DNA of 64,000 nucleotides, taken from contig OX465597.1 in assembly GCA_950022295.1 (NCBI GenBank), positions 192,509,016 through 192,573,015 on the forward strand. The letters are read 5' to 3'. Of the stretch, positions 41,021-51,857 are shown piece after piece. The notes beneath the pieces were generated by a model that saw nothing but the letters and a program-made list of their open reading frames with translations, was not told the DNA's origin and ran no database searches. This DNA is from Bromus sterilis. Lineage: Eukaryota; Streptophyta; Magnoliopsida; Poales; Poaceae. Made by a program: the position numbers and the translations under genes. Position 1 is the first letter of the stretch, and each line of letters opens with the position of its first letter.

Positions 41021-41523
41021 CAAGGTGACGGCAAAGCAGACATGTGGAGGCCATATGTGCTTCCTAGGGATGTGGGAGTGACAATATGGTCACGTCTTTT
41101 TCGTCAGCCACCCTACGAGCTCACGACATAGGGCTGACAGAGTGGTCCCAGGCCGACTGGCTGCCGTCGACCACCGGGCTAGCTGACAGACCGCTTTTCC
41201 GTCAACTATTAGGTCAAGCAGACGGCAAAGATTTCCGTCACCTGCCAAGTCAAGAAGACGGCAACGCGCGCCGCTAACCCCTTTACGGGGTTAAGTCACC
41301 GGCTGGCCGTACAAGCGGTGTTGCCGTCAGCCTATGCATAATGGCTGACGACAAAGCCTTTGTCGTCGGTCGATCTTCGGCTGACGGGAACGACGCTCAC
41401 TGTCGACTGAAGAGCTGACAAACATGTTGCCTTCCGGGAGCTGACGGAAAAGGCTTTGCCGTCCACTTTTCATATGTTTGCCGTCAGCTTCGGCTGACGG
41501 CAAAACTCCTGTTTCCTGTAGCG
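40981..41523 (+). repeat. CACTA-2 3' subterminal array and terminus
   Basis: More than ten gccgtcagc/gctgacggcaa motifs, ending GTTTCCTGTAGCG at 41523. The terminal pentamer is mutated (TAGTG expected). The TSD CTA follows. Confidence 0.88.
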
Positions 41524-41526
41524 CTA

Positions 41527-42922
41527 ATAATATAAGTTTCCAAGTATACAGTGCCAAAGATATTTTTACATCATCCAGAGACCACATGGTCCAACATTAC
41601 ATCATTTCAATCATAGCGGAAGACAATCACATCCGAGTACAGACAAGAGGCAAATGTCCCAAAGGGGCTCGAAATAAACATGTCGCCGACCTGGTGGATC
41701 GCTGATAACCCAACTGAAGAACTCTACCGCTCGAAGTCGTCGTCGCCCTCCTCTGGAGGGATCTCGACGAAGCACTTTCCGGTAGTCGGGTCGTGGTAGT
41801 AGCCTGATGATCCAATAGTTTTGTACATAACATGAAAGCAAGATGCAAGGGGTGAGAATATATCGAAACAGCATAACTAACTTCTCATGGTAAGGAAAGG
41901 GTAGCGGTTGAGGTTGCAGCCGCACTAGCATCTATGAGTGGCTAACGATATATTAGAGTAAGGAAAGAACCAAGAATCCGTTGATGATCACATCAATAAG
42001 GCTCTATTCACCTACTTATGCAAAACATAACACAACCGTATCTCCTCTTTGTCGCTCCGGACGAAAAAGAGCAATCAAGGCAACTGACACGTTGGCAATT
42101 TTAATGTTGATTATGTTGATGTTATTCTATGAACAAGACGTAGGTTCTGAGTCGTCCATAACCGTGGATACGACATTTCGAAAAGATTTAACCCTGGAGG
42201 GGTGTACAACTACCCATTATAGGCTTCGCATGTACGCCTGGCGGGTGAAGGCACCTAAAACTCCGGAACGTCAGAGTCCCTCTACTTAACATCACACAAT
42301 TCTGGGTGGCCCCCGGTGAGTCAACATCCAACTCAAAAGCCGGTCGCGCTCTCCAATTTGCCTCTACCATCTAGACAAGGTCGGGGTAACTAACCCAAAC
42401 CATGTGGGCAGCCCCCTAGCTTCCATGGGTGGACCAACTAGAGAAACCATGTCTCCACTGGCCCAAGTTATTTTAAATCTGCTGGAGCGCTAACAAGACA
42501 CACACACGGTTTACAAATGGTAAAATCAGCTTGGGCCACCACTAGAATTTTTCTAATCTAGGTAGGTAAGACAAGGGGACCCCATAGAATCCCACACACG
42601 ATTAGGCACGCTCAAACAAAGAACCAATGCCCAGAACTCGGATCCTAGGTGACTCCAATGGAACAAAACACCAGGGGGAACAACCCGGTCTACCATCCTT
42701 CGTCAAGTATAAAGTTAACATCATTAATAATAAATATCAACCAACTTTCGGTAATAGAATGATATCCAACCAAGGTAGCAAAGGGTACAACAACAGGTAG
42801 AGTGTCCTACAAATATTAAGCAATGGTGAAGCGAGCGGGTAACATGGCCACACAAGGTTTTCTAGGAGGTGGGGATCATGACTGTTTGGGTTTAATTGAG
42901 AGGAAAAAGTATATGGTGGTAG
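41527..42922 (-). repeat. L2 family LTR (minus), part 2
   Basis: Resumes the LTR begun at 13972. It aligns in reverse with 60700-61830 of the plus L2 LTR (shared blocks: tcgaaaagatttaaccct at 42178-42195, gggtggcccccgg at 42304-42316, tgggccaccactag at 42532-42545). It ends in GGTAG, duplicated across the young Gypsy insertion; after it the sequence resumes ggtaggatcat at 47475, matching ttgatcctacc at 60677-60687 in the plus copy. Confidence 0.85.
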
Positions 42923-44034
42923 TGATAGAGGCGGGGTGTCCCAATCTTTCGATGAGAGATAACTATCGATTTGGTGGAGACGACTCTGACGATCCTACTA
43001 CGAACGTGCAACAACGTCGCGCCTTAGCAATCGCTAAACCAATCTCCAGAGGTTATTGACCACGTCGGAGCACGATCAACCTGACCACGAAGGTCTAGTG
43101 CCTGCAAGCAATCGAAGAACAAGCAAGAACTATGATAAAGCAATCTGAATATTGCGAATATGTAGATGAAGTATGAATAAAGTTGGGATTCCGAAAGCGG
43201 TCTTGATCTGGTCGTTGGACACAAACCGAGTACACGAAGATGCAGCAATTAGCTAAGCAGTCTTTTTAACTAAAAGAAAATCCAAAGAAAAATCCTAGGG
43301 GTTGATCTACTTATATAGGACTAAAGGGTGGAGGCCAAGGGGGTGGAAGGACATCCCAAGGAGTCCTAAAACTAAACCTAGGTCGTACAAGGCACTTGGG
43401 CCCATGTGGAGGTGATGCAACACCTATTGAGTTGGACTTTGATTCGGATTCTGCTGCTGGGTCGCACCGTTTTCGCAATATCTCCACGCTCCGAAGGAAT
43501 TTGAAGGTGAAACCAATTGCGTTGGAAACTAGACGAGATAAGCTATCACCAGAAAAAAGAATCACCCAATTTGGAGTTCGTATGTAGAAACGGCGGCTGT
43601 TTGAAGTTGGGTATATCTCTGCAGTCCGAATCTGAGTCCATGACGTGAAAGACTTGGTCTCTATCTTCTCTTGGGCCAAAAGTGACGTGAAATAACTTCT
43701 TGTACAGCACACAATCATGCCCCTTTGTATTGACTTCATTTCTTGATCAAATATAGAGTAATTAATGGTCATATCCATGATAATTATGTCCTCGTCATCT
43801 TCATGCTTGAACATGCTCCAATGCTCATCCTTCTTGTCCATGCTAGGTCCTTCATTTTTCAGCAACAGAAATATATCGACGTTAGGCAGCATCATATTCA
43901 CATGAGCATTAGAAACATTACCAAGAAGCGAAAGTACCTGATAATTTAATTGGTGTGCACGATCTCTAGTAATTGCTCCAGTAGGTATATTAGCAGGGGT
44001 TGTGGCTGTAACTATGGTAGTCATGTCCTCATCA
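42923..44034 (-). repeat. 3' LTR (1112 bp) of the young element
   Basis: Minus strand TGATGAGGACATGAC to CGCCTCTATCA. The first ~720 bases are coding tail of the 713-codon frame. It is longer than the 916-bp LTRs at 25319 and 27405 but shares both ends with them. Confidence 0.92.
43311..43320 (-). promoter_or_regulatory. TATA box overlapping the ORF stop
   Basis: Minus strand TCCTATATAA; the terminal TAA is the stop codon of the 713-codon frame. The identical 5' LTR box is at 46751-46760 and would drive the element's transcript. Confidence 0.7.
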
Positions 44035-45452
44035 TCCTCCCCTTCTTGAAAGTAAAGCCGTCCCCGGCGTTTCTTAATCTGAAATGTGGCTAACAAAAGA
44101 GACAAGGTGTACATATTGTATATATATATGTCATCCATTCTTACTTCCCTTAGTTTTTGGACATGTAACACATGTATATATGAGTAACTTTCGTATGTCG
44201 TGAAATATATACATATATGATCATCACAATACATAAACGACATGAAAGTATTGCAACTCAGTTTGCATATATAAGTGAAGCTCTTATTCATATCTAAAGA
44301 TGTACAATGCTCATCATTAAACCATCCCAATACCGGTGAAGAAACATTAATGTTTTTCGAAGGGCATGCTACAACAGGCTTAACTAAGTAGTCATGCAAC
44401 AAGTCATTCGACGCAGAATCATCACCAAGATTAGAGGTCATATCAAAATGATTAAGAGTTGGCAGTTTCATAATAGTAACATGATTATCCAAAATAGATG
44501 GTGTGCTCAAATCAACAGGTAACTCAAGACATGATGTATTAAAGTCTATTAGGCAAGCAACATCTTCATGTGAAGTTATGACATTCTCGAAAATTGGTTG
44601 TGTGATGAAACTACTGGATAGCTCAACACATGTTGCTTTTAAATCAGCAAGGTTCTCATGTGGAGGGGAAAGATCCATACTTTTGTCATTACCTTTTTGT
44701 GATGATAGATCAGATATTGGAGGAGTGCTTACGACAATTGATGTGGTTATGGTAGTGCTCATAGTGGTTGAAGGAACAACCTTCTCAACTTGTGGTATTT
44801 GCACATTCCGCTTGTTCGTCTTCTGGGCAACACGTCTGTCGATTTCCTGTTCAGCTTTACAAGCAAGACGAAACAAACGATCCATAGAATAACACTTTTC
44901 ATGAATTAGGATATCCTGAATGTCACGGTTTAAACCTTGCCAAAATATGTCCATGAAATATTCTTCACTTTCCTCTAAAAGAGAATGCAAGAATGTAGTT
45001 TCTAAAGCATCATAATATTCTGAAACAGTTTTAGTACCTTGTTTTAAATTTTTTAATTTCCTAACCTTGTCACGAGTATAATAAGAGGGAACGAATCTAT
45101 ATCGCATAGCAAATTTGAGATCATTCCAAGTATTAGGTATATAATTAGGATATAAACTACAATATTCATTCCACCAAATAGAAGCAAAATCTTTGAAAGC
45201 ACTAATTGCAGTTTTTACTTTCTTATGCTCAAGAAAATTATGGGAAACAAATAAATCATTTATTTCAAACTCCCACTCAATGTATAAATCAGGTCTTAGA
45301 CGTCCATGAAAGTGTGGTATAGAAACAATAACCTGATCATGTGCATGCTTATGTGTGTTTACCTTTTGCAGTGACTGTTGTGTAGTTGTAGGTGGTGGCA
45401 AATCTCCAACTATAGCTTCCGCCCAAGAAGATCTAACTCTAGAACCTGCCAT
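43311..45452 (-). CDS. Gag-unknown-tail fusion protein of the young Gypsy (713 codons)
   Basis: Single open frame from ATG at 45452. Residues ~50-210 are a Retrotrans_gag domain: HFHGRLRPDLYIEWEFEIND, FKDFASIWWNEYC, RFVPSYYTRDKVRKLKNLKQ, TKTVSEYYDALETTFLHS, QGLNRDIQDILIHEKCYSMD. Residues ~210-470 are unrecognised (Ser/Thr-rich, then aromatic-rich YICKLSCNTFMSFMYCDDHI and a hydrophobic run MYTLSLLLATFQ). No zinc knuckle, protease or polymerase motif is visible. The PPT encodes FQEGED, and the LTR encodes the tail (RAHQLNYQVLSLLGNVSNAH, IFLLLKNEGPSMDKKDEHW) to the stop at 43311, inside the LTR TATA box. Gag would assemble particles; the role of the rest is unknown. The intact frame fits recent activity. 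Confidence 0.8.
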   Translation of the reverse strand: MAGSRVRSSWAEAIVGDLPPPTTTQQSLQKVNTHKHAHDQVIVSIPHFHGRLRPDLYIEWEFEINDLFVSHNFLEHKKVKTAISAFKDFASIWWNEYCSLYPNYIPNTWNDLKFAMRYRFVPSYYTRDKVRKLKNLKQGTKTVSEYYDALETTFLHSLLEESEEYFMDIFWQGLNRDIQDILIHEKCYSMDRLFRLACKAEQEIDRRVAQKTNKRNVQIPQVEKVVPSTTMSTTITTSIVVSTPPISDLSSQKGNDKSMDLSPPHENLADLKATCVELSSSFITQPIFENVITSHEDVACLIDFNTSCLELPVDLSTPSILDNHVTIMKLPTLNHFDMTSNLGDDSASNDLLHDYLVKPVVACPSKNINVSSPVLGWFNDEHCTSLDMNKSFTYICKLSCNTFMSFMYCDDHICIYFTTYESYSYIHVLHVQKLREVRMDDIYIYNMYTLSLLLATFQIKKRRGRLYFQEGEDDEDMTTIVTATTPANIPTGAITRDRAHQLNYQVLSLLGNVSNAHVNMMLPNVDIFLLLKNEGPSMDKKDEHWSMFKHEDDEDIIIMDMTINYSIFDQEMKSIQRGMIVCCTRSYFTSLLAQEKIETKSFTSWTQIRTAEIYPTSNSRRFYIRTPNWVILFSGDSLSRLVSNAIGFTFKFLRSVEILRKRCDPAAESESKSNSIGVASPPHGPKCLVRPRFSFRTPWDVLPPPWPPPFSPI
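44035..44050 (-). other. Polypurine tract of the young element
   Basis: Minus strand TTTCAAGAAGGGGAGGA directly before TGATGAGG. It is in frame with the gag fusion and essentially identical to the PPT at 28321. Confidence 0.88.
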
Positions 45453-46362
45453 GATTAGTAGAAAACAAGAAACAAATCACAAGTATATGTCCCTATGAAC
45501 TACTAGGATGTGGTGGTAAAACGCTCACAGGATAGCAAATATCAATGTCTTACTAGTTCTTACCATGCAGCAGGTGGTGATCGGCAACCAACGGTGTCAA
45601 AGAACTCCAAAGATTAAGTAGAGCGATTGCCAGGTGAACGCACGTATACACGATGTAGAAATATGTGGAGCTTGGAAGGCTTTAATATGGTGGCAAAAAT
45701 ATCAGCAATAATCAATTCAGAGATGCAAAATTGAATTAACGCTCAACGACGATACTGTGCTGGTCCTAGTCTAGACCGAACTAGAGACGCGAGCCTAGAA
45801 CACTAATGTGGTCACGGCGTAGCATAACTAGCAGCAATGAATGATATGAAGTAGCTCTGAATAGCAAGATATAAGTGAAGATCATCAACAGAGCAAAGAT
45901 AATGGTGAAAATAGGCTCCAAATCAAGATACACCAATATTCTCGCTACAACTTTCCTCTGAAATATATTTGCTAATTTTTTGATATTTTTCCTCCAATAG
46001 GGCACTGACTTAAGCTTTCCGACGCAATAAGAATCACTCAATTTAGAGTTCGGATGAGGTGTCAAAAAAATTGAGAATCAGCCCGAAATCTGACAAAAAC
46101 TGTGTTCGGAAACTTTAAAGGTCAAAAAGTCCGTCTTAGAAGCCGATCTGGACTTTCAAATAACACACTAGCTTCAGAACTATTTAGAAGCGGCTCAGAA
46201 ATATTTTTAATTTAAGTACTCGTGGAGCCAAAACGGACTTCGGATGACAAAGTTATGCCCGTTTTAGTGGACACTGCTCAAAACTGATTCCGACGAGATG
46301 TCAAATACGAGTTCAACTAGAGATAGATCCGAAATTTTTCTTCTTTTTTCTCTTTTTTCCTT
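45453..46362 (-). other. 5' leader of the young element
   Basis: About 900 bp without a long frame (a 94-codon minus frame at 45781-46065 is not protein-like). It holds the pyrimidine tract (plus strand ttcttttttctcttttttcc, from 46340) that replaces the LTR/PBS junction. Confidence 0.65.
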
Positions 46363-47474
46363 TTTTCTTTCTTTTTTTCCTTTTTCTTTCGATGAGAGAT
46401 AACTATCGATTTGGTGGAGACGACTCTGACGATCCTACTACGAACGTGCAACAACGTCGCGCCTTAGCAATCGCTAAACCAATCTCCAGAGGTTATTGAC
46501 CACGTCGGAGCACGATCAACCTGACCACGAAGGTCTAGTGCCTGCAAGCAATCGAAGAACAAGCAAGAACTATGATAAAGCAATCTGAATATTGCGAATA
46601 TGTAGATGAAGTATGAATAAAGTTGGGATTCCGAAAGCGGTCTTGATCTGGTCGTTGGACACAAACCGAGTACACGAAGATGCAGCAATTAGCTAAGCAG
46701 TCTTTTTAACTAAAAGAAAATCCAAAGAAAAATCCTAGGGGTTGATCTACTTATATAGGACTAAAGGGTGGAGGCCAAGGGGGTGGAAGGACATCCCAAG
46801 GAGTCCTAAAACTAAACCTAGGTCGTACAAGGCACTTGGGCCCATGTGGAGGTGATGCAACACCTATTGAGTTGGACTTTGATTCGGATTCTGCTGCTGG
46901 GTCGCACCGTTTTCGCAATATCTCCACGCTCCGAAGGAATTTGAAGGTGAAACCAATTGCGTTGGAAACTAGACGAGATAAGCTATCACCAGAAAAAAGA
47001 ATCACCCAATTTGGAGTTCGTATGTAGAAACGGCGGCTGTTTGAAGTTGGGTATATCTCTGCAGTCCGAATCTGAGTCCATGACGTGAAAGACTTGGTCT
47101 CTATCTTCTCTTGGGCCAAAAGTGACGTGAAATAACTTCTTGTACAGCACACAATCATGCCCCTTTGTATTGACTTCATTTCTTGATCAAATATAGAGTA
47201 ATTAATGGTCATATCCATGATAATTATGTCCTCGTCATCTTCATGCTTGAACATGCTCCAATGCTCATCCTTCTTGTCCATGCTAGGTCCTTCATTTTTC
47301 AGCAACAGAAATATATCGACGTTAGGCAGCATCATATTCACATGACCATTAGAAACATTACCAAGAAGCGAAAGTACCTGATAATTTAATTGGTGTGCAC
47401 GATCTCTAGTAATTGCTCCAGTAGGTATATTAGCAGGGGTTGTGGCTGTAACTATGGTAGTCATGTCCTCATCA
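46363..47474 (-). repeat. 5' LTR of the young element, internal edge replaced
   Basis: Matches the 3' LTR at a constant 3440-bp offset. Bases 46363-46384, expected to read tgatagaggcggggtgtccc, are instead part of the pyrimidine tract 46338-46390. The open frame 46751-47485 is the LTR copy of the tail. Confidence 0.88.
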
Positions 47475-47479
47475 GGTAG

Positions 47480-47944
47480 GATCATACAACCGTTCTAAAT
47501 ACAGCTAGGAAAGCTAGCTGAGTGTTATAAAGAATGATATACCCCCCCCTTGCCTGTATAGGTAGTAGACGGATCAGCCGTAGCAGGGTCCTCAGTCTCG
47601 GTCTCCGACACCTCCACGTAAGTCTCCTCGGCGAACTCAGGCTCTAACATACGGAACCGAAAAGAAAGAAGCACAACAAGTAAGCATCGGGGATCAATGG
47701 TTCACAAACATAAGACATGCATGTTCAAGTTTAATAAATCATGGTGTGACCCTAGCTGGTCAAGTTTAAATGAAGATCAGAACGAACAAGTCAACGATAC
47801 TTCAGATGCATTATGTTTATTTCAATGGTATTGGTCAAGAGCTTGAATTTAGGTGCAAGTAGCATGAAATGCATGACATGGCATATGATGCTCAAAAGAT
47901 GCATTGCAACATTTAAATAAACTAGCGCGATTCTAGAGACGGAA
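47480..47944 (-). repeat. L2-type LTR (minus), part 3
   Basis: It continues the LTR interrupted at 42922. Beyond the first ~20 bases I could not align it well with the plus copy, so it is either diverged or rearranged. It ends cggaa at 47944, the left flank of the next solo LTR. Confidence 0.5.
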
Positions 47945-50900
47945 TGTCAGAACCCTCTGTTAGGTATGTGCTAGGGTTAGCAAGTAACTTTGCATCATGT
48001 TAAAAATTTCAAAAAGAAAATGAAATGGGAGAGAGAATACCCCCTAGATGAATTTAATTCAGTTGGCCAGAATAAAAGTTGCTCCAAAAATTCCTTTTTC
48101 ATTTTTGAAAAGTCTCATAAATGAGTGTTATCACATATCAAGTGATGTGGTAGCAATCCCATGCTCATGGATTTTTCAAATATTCAAACAGGAGCTTGGA
48201 TTTAAATAAATAACCCTATTTGAATTAAAGTTCAAATCATTTGAATTTTAAAAATTCCCAAACTTTATAAGTGGCTAGCTATATGCATCTCAAGTCCACA
48301 TAAAATTTGGGGCATTTTATAAAATGGTTTGCTGTTTTTATCAGAGCCAAAACAATTAAACAGAAAAATAAAAATAGAAAAGCTTACTTGTCGCCTGGGC
48401 GAAGCCCAGCTCAGCTGGCCCAGCCAGCCCAACAGGGGCACAGGGGTCTTCTTCCCCACCCCCGTGCCCCCAAGCTGCTCTGTGGAAAGCCACCGAGCCA
48501 GCCGGTGCACGTCGACACCTCCCAGGCCTCCACCTGCCCCTCCCGACCCTTCTAGTTACGCCACGGAGACGCTGGACGAGTCGTGCGTCCATTCCCCCTC
48601 CTCCCATCACCTCTCCATCTCTCCACAGCTCGCCCGCGAGGAACCCCGAGAGCACCGCAGGCCATGGCCATGGAGACTCGCCGCCCAAGCTCGAATTAGA
48701 CGCCGATACCTTGTCCATCGTTTTCTCCATCGTCGATTGCGTCGAGTCGCAGAAGCAATCAACCAAGACACCGTGTAGCCGACCCGAGCTTCATCGTCTT
48801 CAACTCCGGCCGCCGCGGATCAACTTCAAATTCCGGCGCCACCGTGACCTCCCCGCCTCCGTCTCCTGCTCCATCGTGATCACTACCTCCTGGTGAGCAT
48901 TTCCCCTAGCCTTGCAGCTCGCCGTTCCCCTCCTATCCAAATCCGCCATGGGAGCAGAGCTCCATCGCCGTAATGGTCGACGCTGCGCGTGCTCCCGTGC
49001 CCCTAAGACCTCGCCAGCGCGTGCGTTTGGCTTCTGCACATCCCAGGAGTCTAACGTAGCACTCCGTTGTCAAGTTGGCGCGCGTTTTCGTCCTCCTCGT
49101 CGAAGCCCGAGCCACGGCCTCCGCCATCCTCGACGCCGGCGTGGCCACAGTCGTCCCCGTGACCCCCTGCTGCTTCCAATCGACGCGGAAGACGACGAGG
49201 AACCCGCCTCTGCCATCCAATCCCCACCCCGAGCCCTAAATCACAACTCCGGCGAGATTCCGGCGAATACAGTGGCGCCGGCGACAACCCCCGCCATTAG
49301 CCCTAACCCCCAGCTTAATTAACCCTTGGACCCACCCCTAGTGACCATGACATGTGGGCCCAACCCCTGGCTAATCCCCCCTGTTAAGTTTAAATCTAAT
49401 TAATCAGTTAATTAAATAACAGAGTCACTTACATATGGGACCCACTAGTCAGAGGCCCCCTGACGCCAGCATGAGGTCATGCTGACGCAGTAATCCTTTT
49501 CTATTTAAGAATATTCCAGAAATTCCAGAAAATGAATTAAACTTTGGAAATTCATAACTAATTCATTTTAACTCCAAATTAAACATATAATATATGTAAA
49601 ATTATCACAAAAATGCAAGGATTCTGAATATGCACTTTGTTTTCATGTTTGACCATTTTAAAATGGGGGAACAGAAGCAAACATGCATATGAACCCTTTT
49701 AAATTAATATATGGAGTTTGAATTTGCAACTCAAATGCAATACACTCCATTTAAATGGAATTGGCTACACATCAGCCCCCCTTACACCATGTTATAACAC
49801 TTGATCATGTGATTGTGCATTATCTTTATATTGATCACTTTGTTTGCATTGTTTGCTATCGAATAGAGGTGGAGCCGGAACCCGAGATCACCCCCTTCGC
49901 TGAAGCCCCCGATACCGAACCTGGTCAGCAAGGCAAGCAAACCCCCATTGATCATGTCGATAAAATCCCACTTCCCTCTCAGTCTCGCTTATGCATTGTT
50001 TAGGATGATTACCATGATACGTTTCTACCGCATAGATGAACCCATTCCTTTGCATGACCTGTCATTTTTTCACAGTATTAAGCAAACCACAATCCTAGAA
50101 AATGTAGGAGTTGTTTGATATCATGTGGCCCCTGCAACTGTTACTGCTTATTGCATGCTTAGAATGATAAAATGTTGATACTGTTATGTGAGTCGGGATG
50201 GTAGTGATCATGATGTTGATGGTGGAAATGTATTGGTGAATCTACCATAATACAAGGTGAACGATGAGAGGCTGTGTAGGAGTACACAGTGGATTGTCTC
50301 GTTGAACACCACCTTAAGCCCGAGTTCTTGTGTGGTGATCCAAGCTGAAGAGTACTACCACATGCTGGGCAAACGGACCCCCTCTCAACCTACTAACTCA
50401 CCCCTTCTCAGTTCAATGAGTCGCAGTAGTTCGGAGTTCTGGTAGGGTTGTGGCCTGGCTGCAAGGTGAGAGAACGGCTCAACCGAGACCGGCTTATGCA
50501 CCACGCACACATCTTCTGGGACCACTTCGGTAAATCGGTTGGGTTACTAATGTGGAAACCATCCCAGATAGGCGTCTTCATTGAACTTGATTTGGTTGTG
50601 AGGTAAAAGTTGTGGAGATTATCCTCGCCAACACCCGCTTGAAGGGTGACGAGATCCCGGCGGTAACTGATAGTTTCATGTGTGTAGCATTACACCCCTG
50701 CAGGGTTAATAAACTATTCGAATAGCCGCGTCCGCGGTAAGGGACTACTTGGAAAGCTGTGCCTAATTATTAGACAACTTGAACTGGATACTTATAAAAC
50801 TTGCCAAGATAATTGTGAGTGCTATGGCGTGCTTTCTCGTGGGAAGTCGAGGAAGGAAACATAGTGGTGTAATTGGTTGGAGATGTAGTGGAATTGTGTA

Positions 50901-51857
50901 TGCTTCTTACCTCAATTCTGGTACTCGTAGTTCAGGACTAGCCAAGTCAAAGCTGGCACTTCTGCTTATGAACCCCACCTCCCTTTACCTTGATACATGT
51001 GCATGAGTAGTATAGCTCCTACGTATGTCTTGACGAGTACGACTTTGTACTCACGTTTGCTTATTATATGTTTTAGATGAACCCACTGACCCCGAAGGTG
51101 GATTCTTCCTCGAGCTCGACGACTGAAGACCAAGCTAGTATAGTCCCAGTCAGCAGACTGGTTCCCTCGTGAAGGGCTTGTTTATAAATAAGGCTTCTCT
51201 AAGCCATTTGTTAAACTTGTCTGTACTCAGACCTACTTTGCTTCCGCATGCTTGTTGTAATGTTGGATCACGGTCTCGTGATCTCTGTGTGCACTCTGTA
51301 AGAGTTATCAATAAAGTTGTACACTTTGTAGAGATCTGCAATGATACCTGCTGTTCATACTAGACATGTGTGATGCGTGTATGAGTATAACATGCATGTC
51401 TGAGTATGGGTTTTCGAGACCTTAGTTGTGATCTGGCTGATGGTCTTTTATACACCAAGTGGCCCTTAGATGTGCGCAGCTTGGGGCATCGCGATGCGAT
51501 TGCTCGTGACTCCGTAACGTGCACACTTTGATGTATGATCGAGCCCGCCCTAGACCCCAAATAAGGGATCGGGCTGGAGTAAGTCTATGTAAGGGTTATG
51601 ATACAATCGATAGTATGGTTGAGGGACTTGTCTATGAGTATGGGAGTTCACCACCCATATCATTTAGACTTGTGTGTGTATGATGAGGACCCATCTCAGT
51701 TGATCATCCGACCTCGATGGGATGCCCCTCACGTTCGATGCTTTCCGAGAACGTTCTGTGCTTGGCCTTGTCTGCTTAGACAAGTGGGTACGGTTCACGG
51801 CTCTCCATATGATTGTGTTGTAGCGAGTCTTGCATACGCTAACCCCGGGTCCCGACA
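47945..51857 (+). mobile_element. Solo LTR, 3.9 kb Gypsy family (copy 2)
   Basis: 3913 bp, TGTCAGAACCCTCTG to GGGTCCCGACA, matching copy 1 throughout. Flanks are cggaa (47940-47944) and cgaga (51858-51862), which agree at only three of five bases, so the TSD has decayed or one flank was rearranged. The GC-rich part 48400-49320 has overlapping frames on both strands that are not shared intact with the other copies. Confidence 0.88.

Larger units (their letters stand above)
14124..41523 (+). mobile_element. CACTA-2: composite En/Spm transposon with nested insertions
   Basis: 5' end CACTACTGGAAAC at 14124; 3' end GTTTCCTGTAGCG at 41511-41523, the inverted terminus with one change (TAGTG to TAGCG). 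A 3-bp TSD CTA flanks both ends. Subterminal gccgtcagctagctgacggc motifs fill 14150-14440 and 40615-41515. The transposon's own parts are leader, hairpin, TNP2 (15885-16229, 19541-22470) and TNP1 (22584-23168, 25220-25318, 26235-26260, final exon after 40242). Nested inside: CACTA-3, an LTR-gag fragment, a minus LTR fragment, a solo LTR and a 13 kb Gypsy. Without these it would be roughly 9 kb. The genes are broken, so it is not autonomous now. Confidence 0.92.
42923..47474 (-). mobile_element. Young non-autonomous Gypsy, family T-like, gag-tail only
   Basis: TSD GGTAG (42918-42922, 47475-47479). LTRs 42923-44034 (3') and 46363-47474 (5'). A PPT precedes the 3' LTR. Internal: leader ~45453-46362 and one open frame encoding gag plus an unknown region; protease, RT, RNase H and integrase are absent. 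By line-by-line reading, the LTRs are identical over 42945-44034/46385-47474 (1090 bp) except G/C at 43906/47346. The last 22 bp of the 5' LTR are replaced by a purine-rich stretch (minus strand), so the expected PBS is not visible. It must have been mobilised by an autonomous relative. Confidence 0.92.

Noticed and set aside
43411..43432. LTR start at TGTTGCATCACC (minus strand)
   Set aside because: It would give a 500-bp LTR, but the duplicated region extends to TGATGAGG, where a perfect PPT abuts. The longer LTR is supported by both copies, by the TSD and by the 916-bp solo LTR.
42945..47474. Direct duplication with a 3440-bp offset considered as segmental duplication or assembly error
   Set aside because: The repeats are the two LTRs of one element: a PPT precedes one, TG...CA ends bound the unit, and the TSD GGTAG flanks the whole. 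Only the 46338-46390 edge remains a possible assembly problem.
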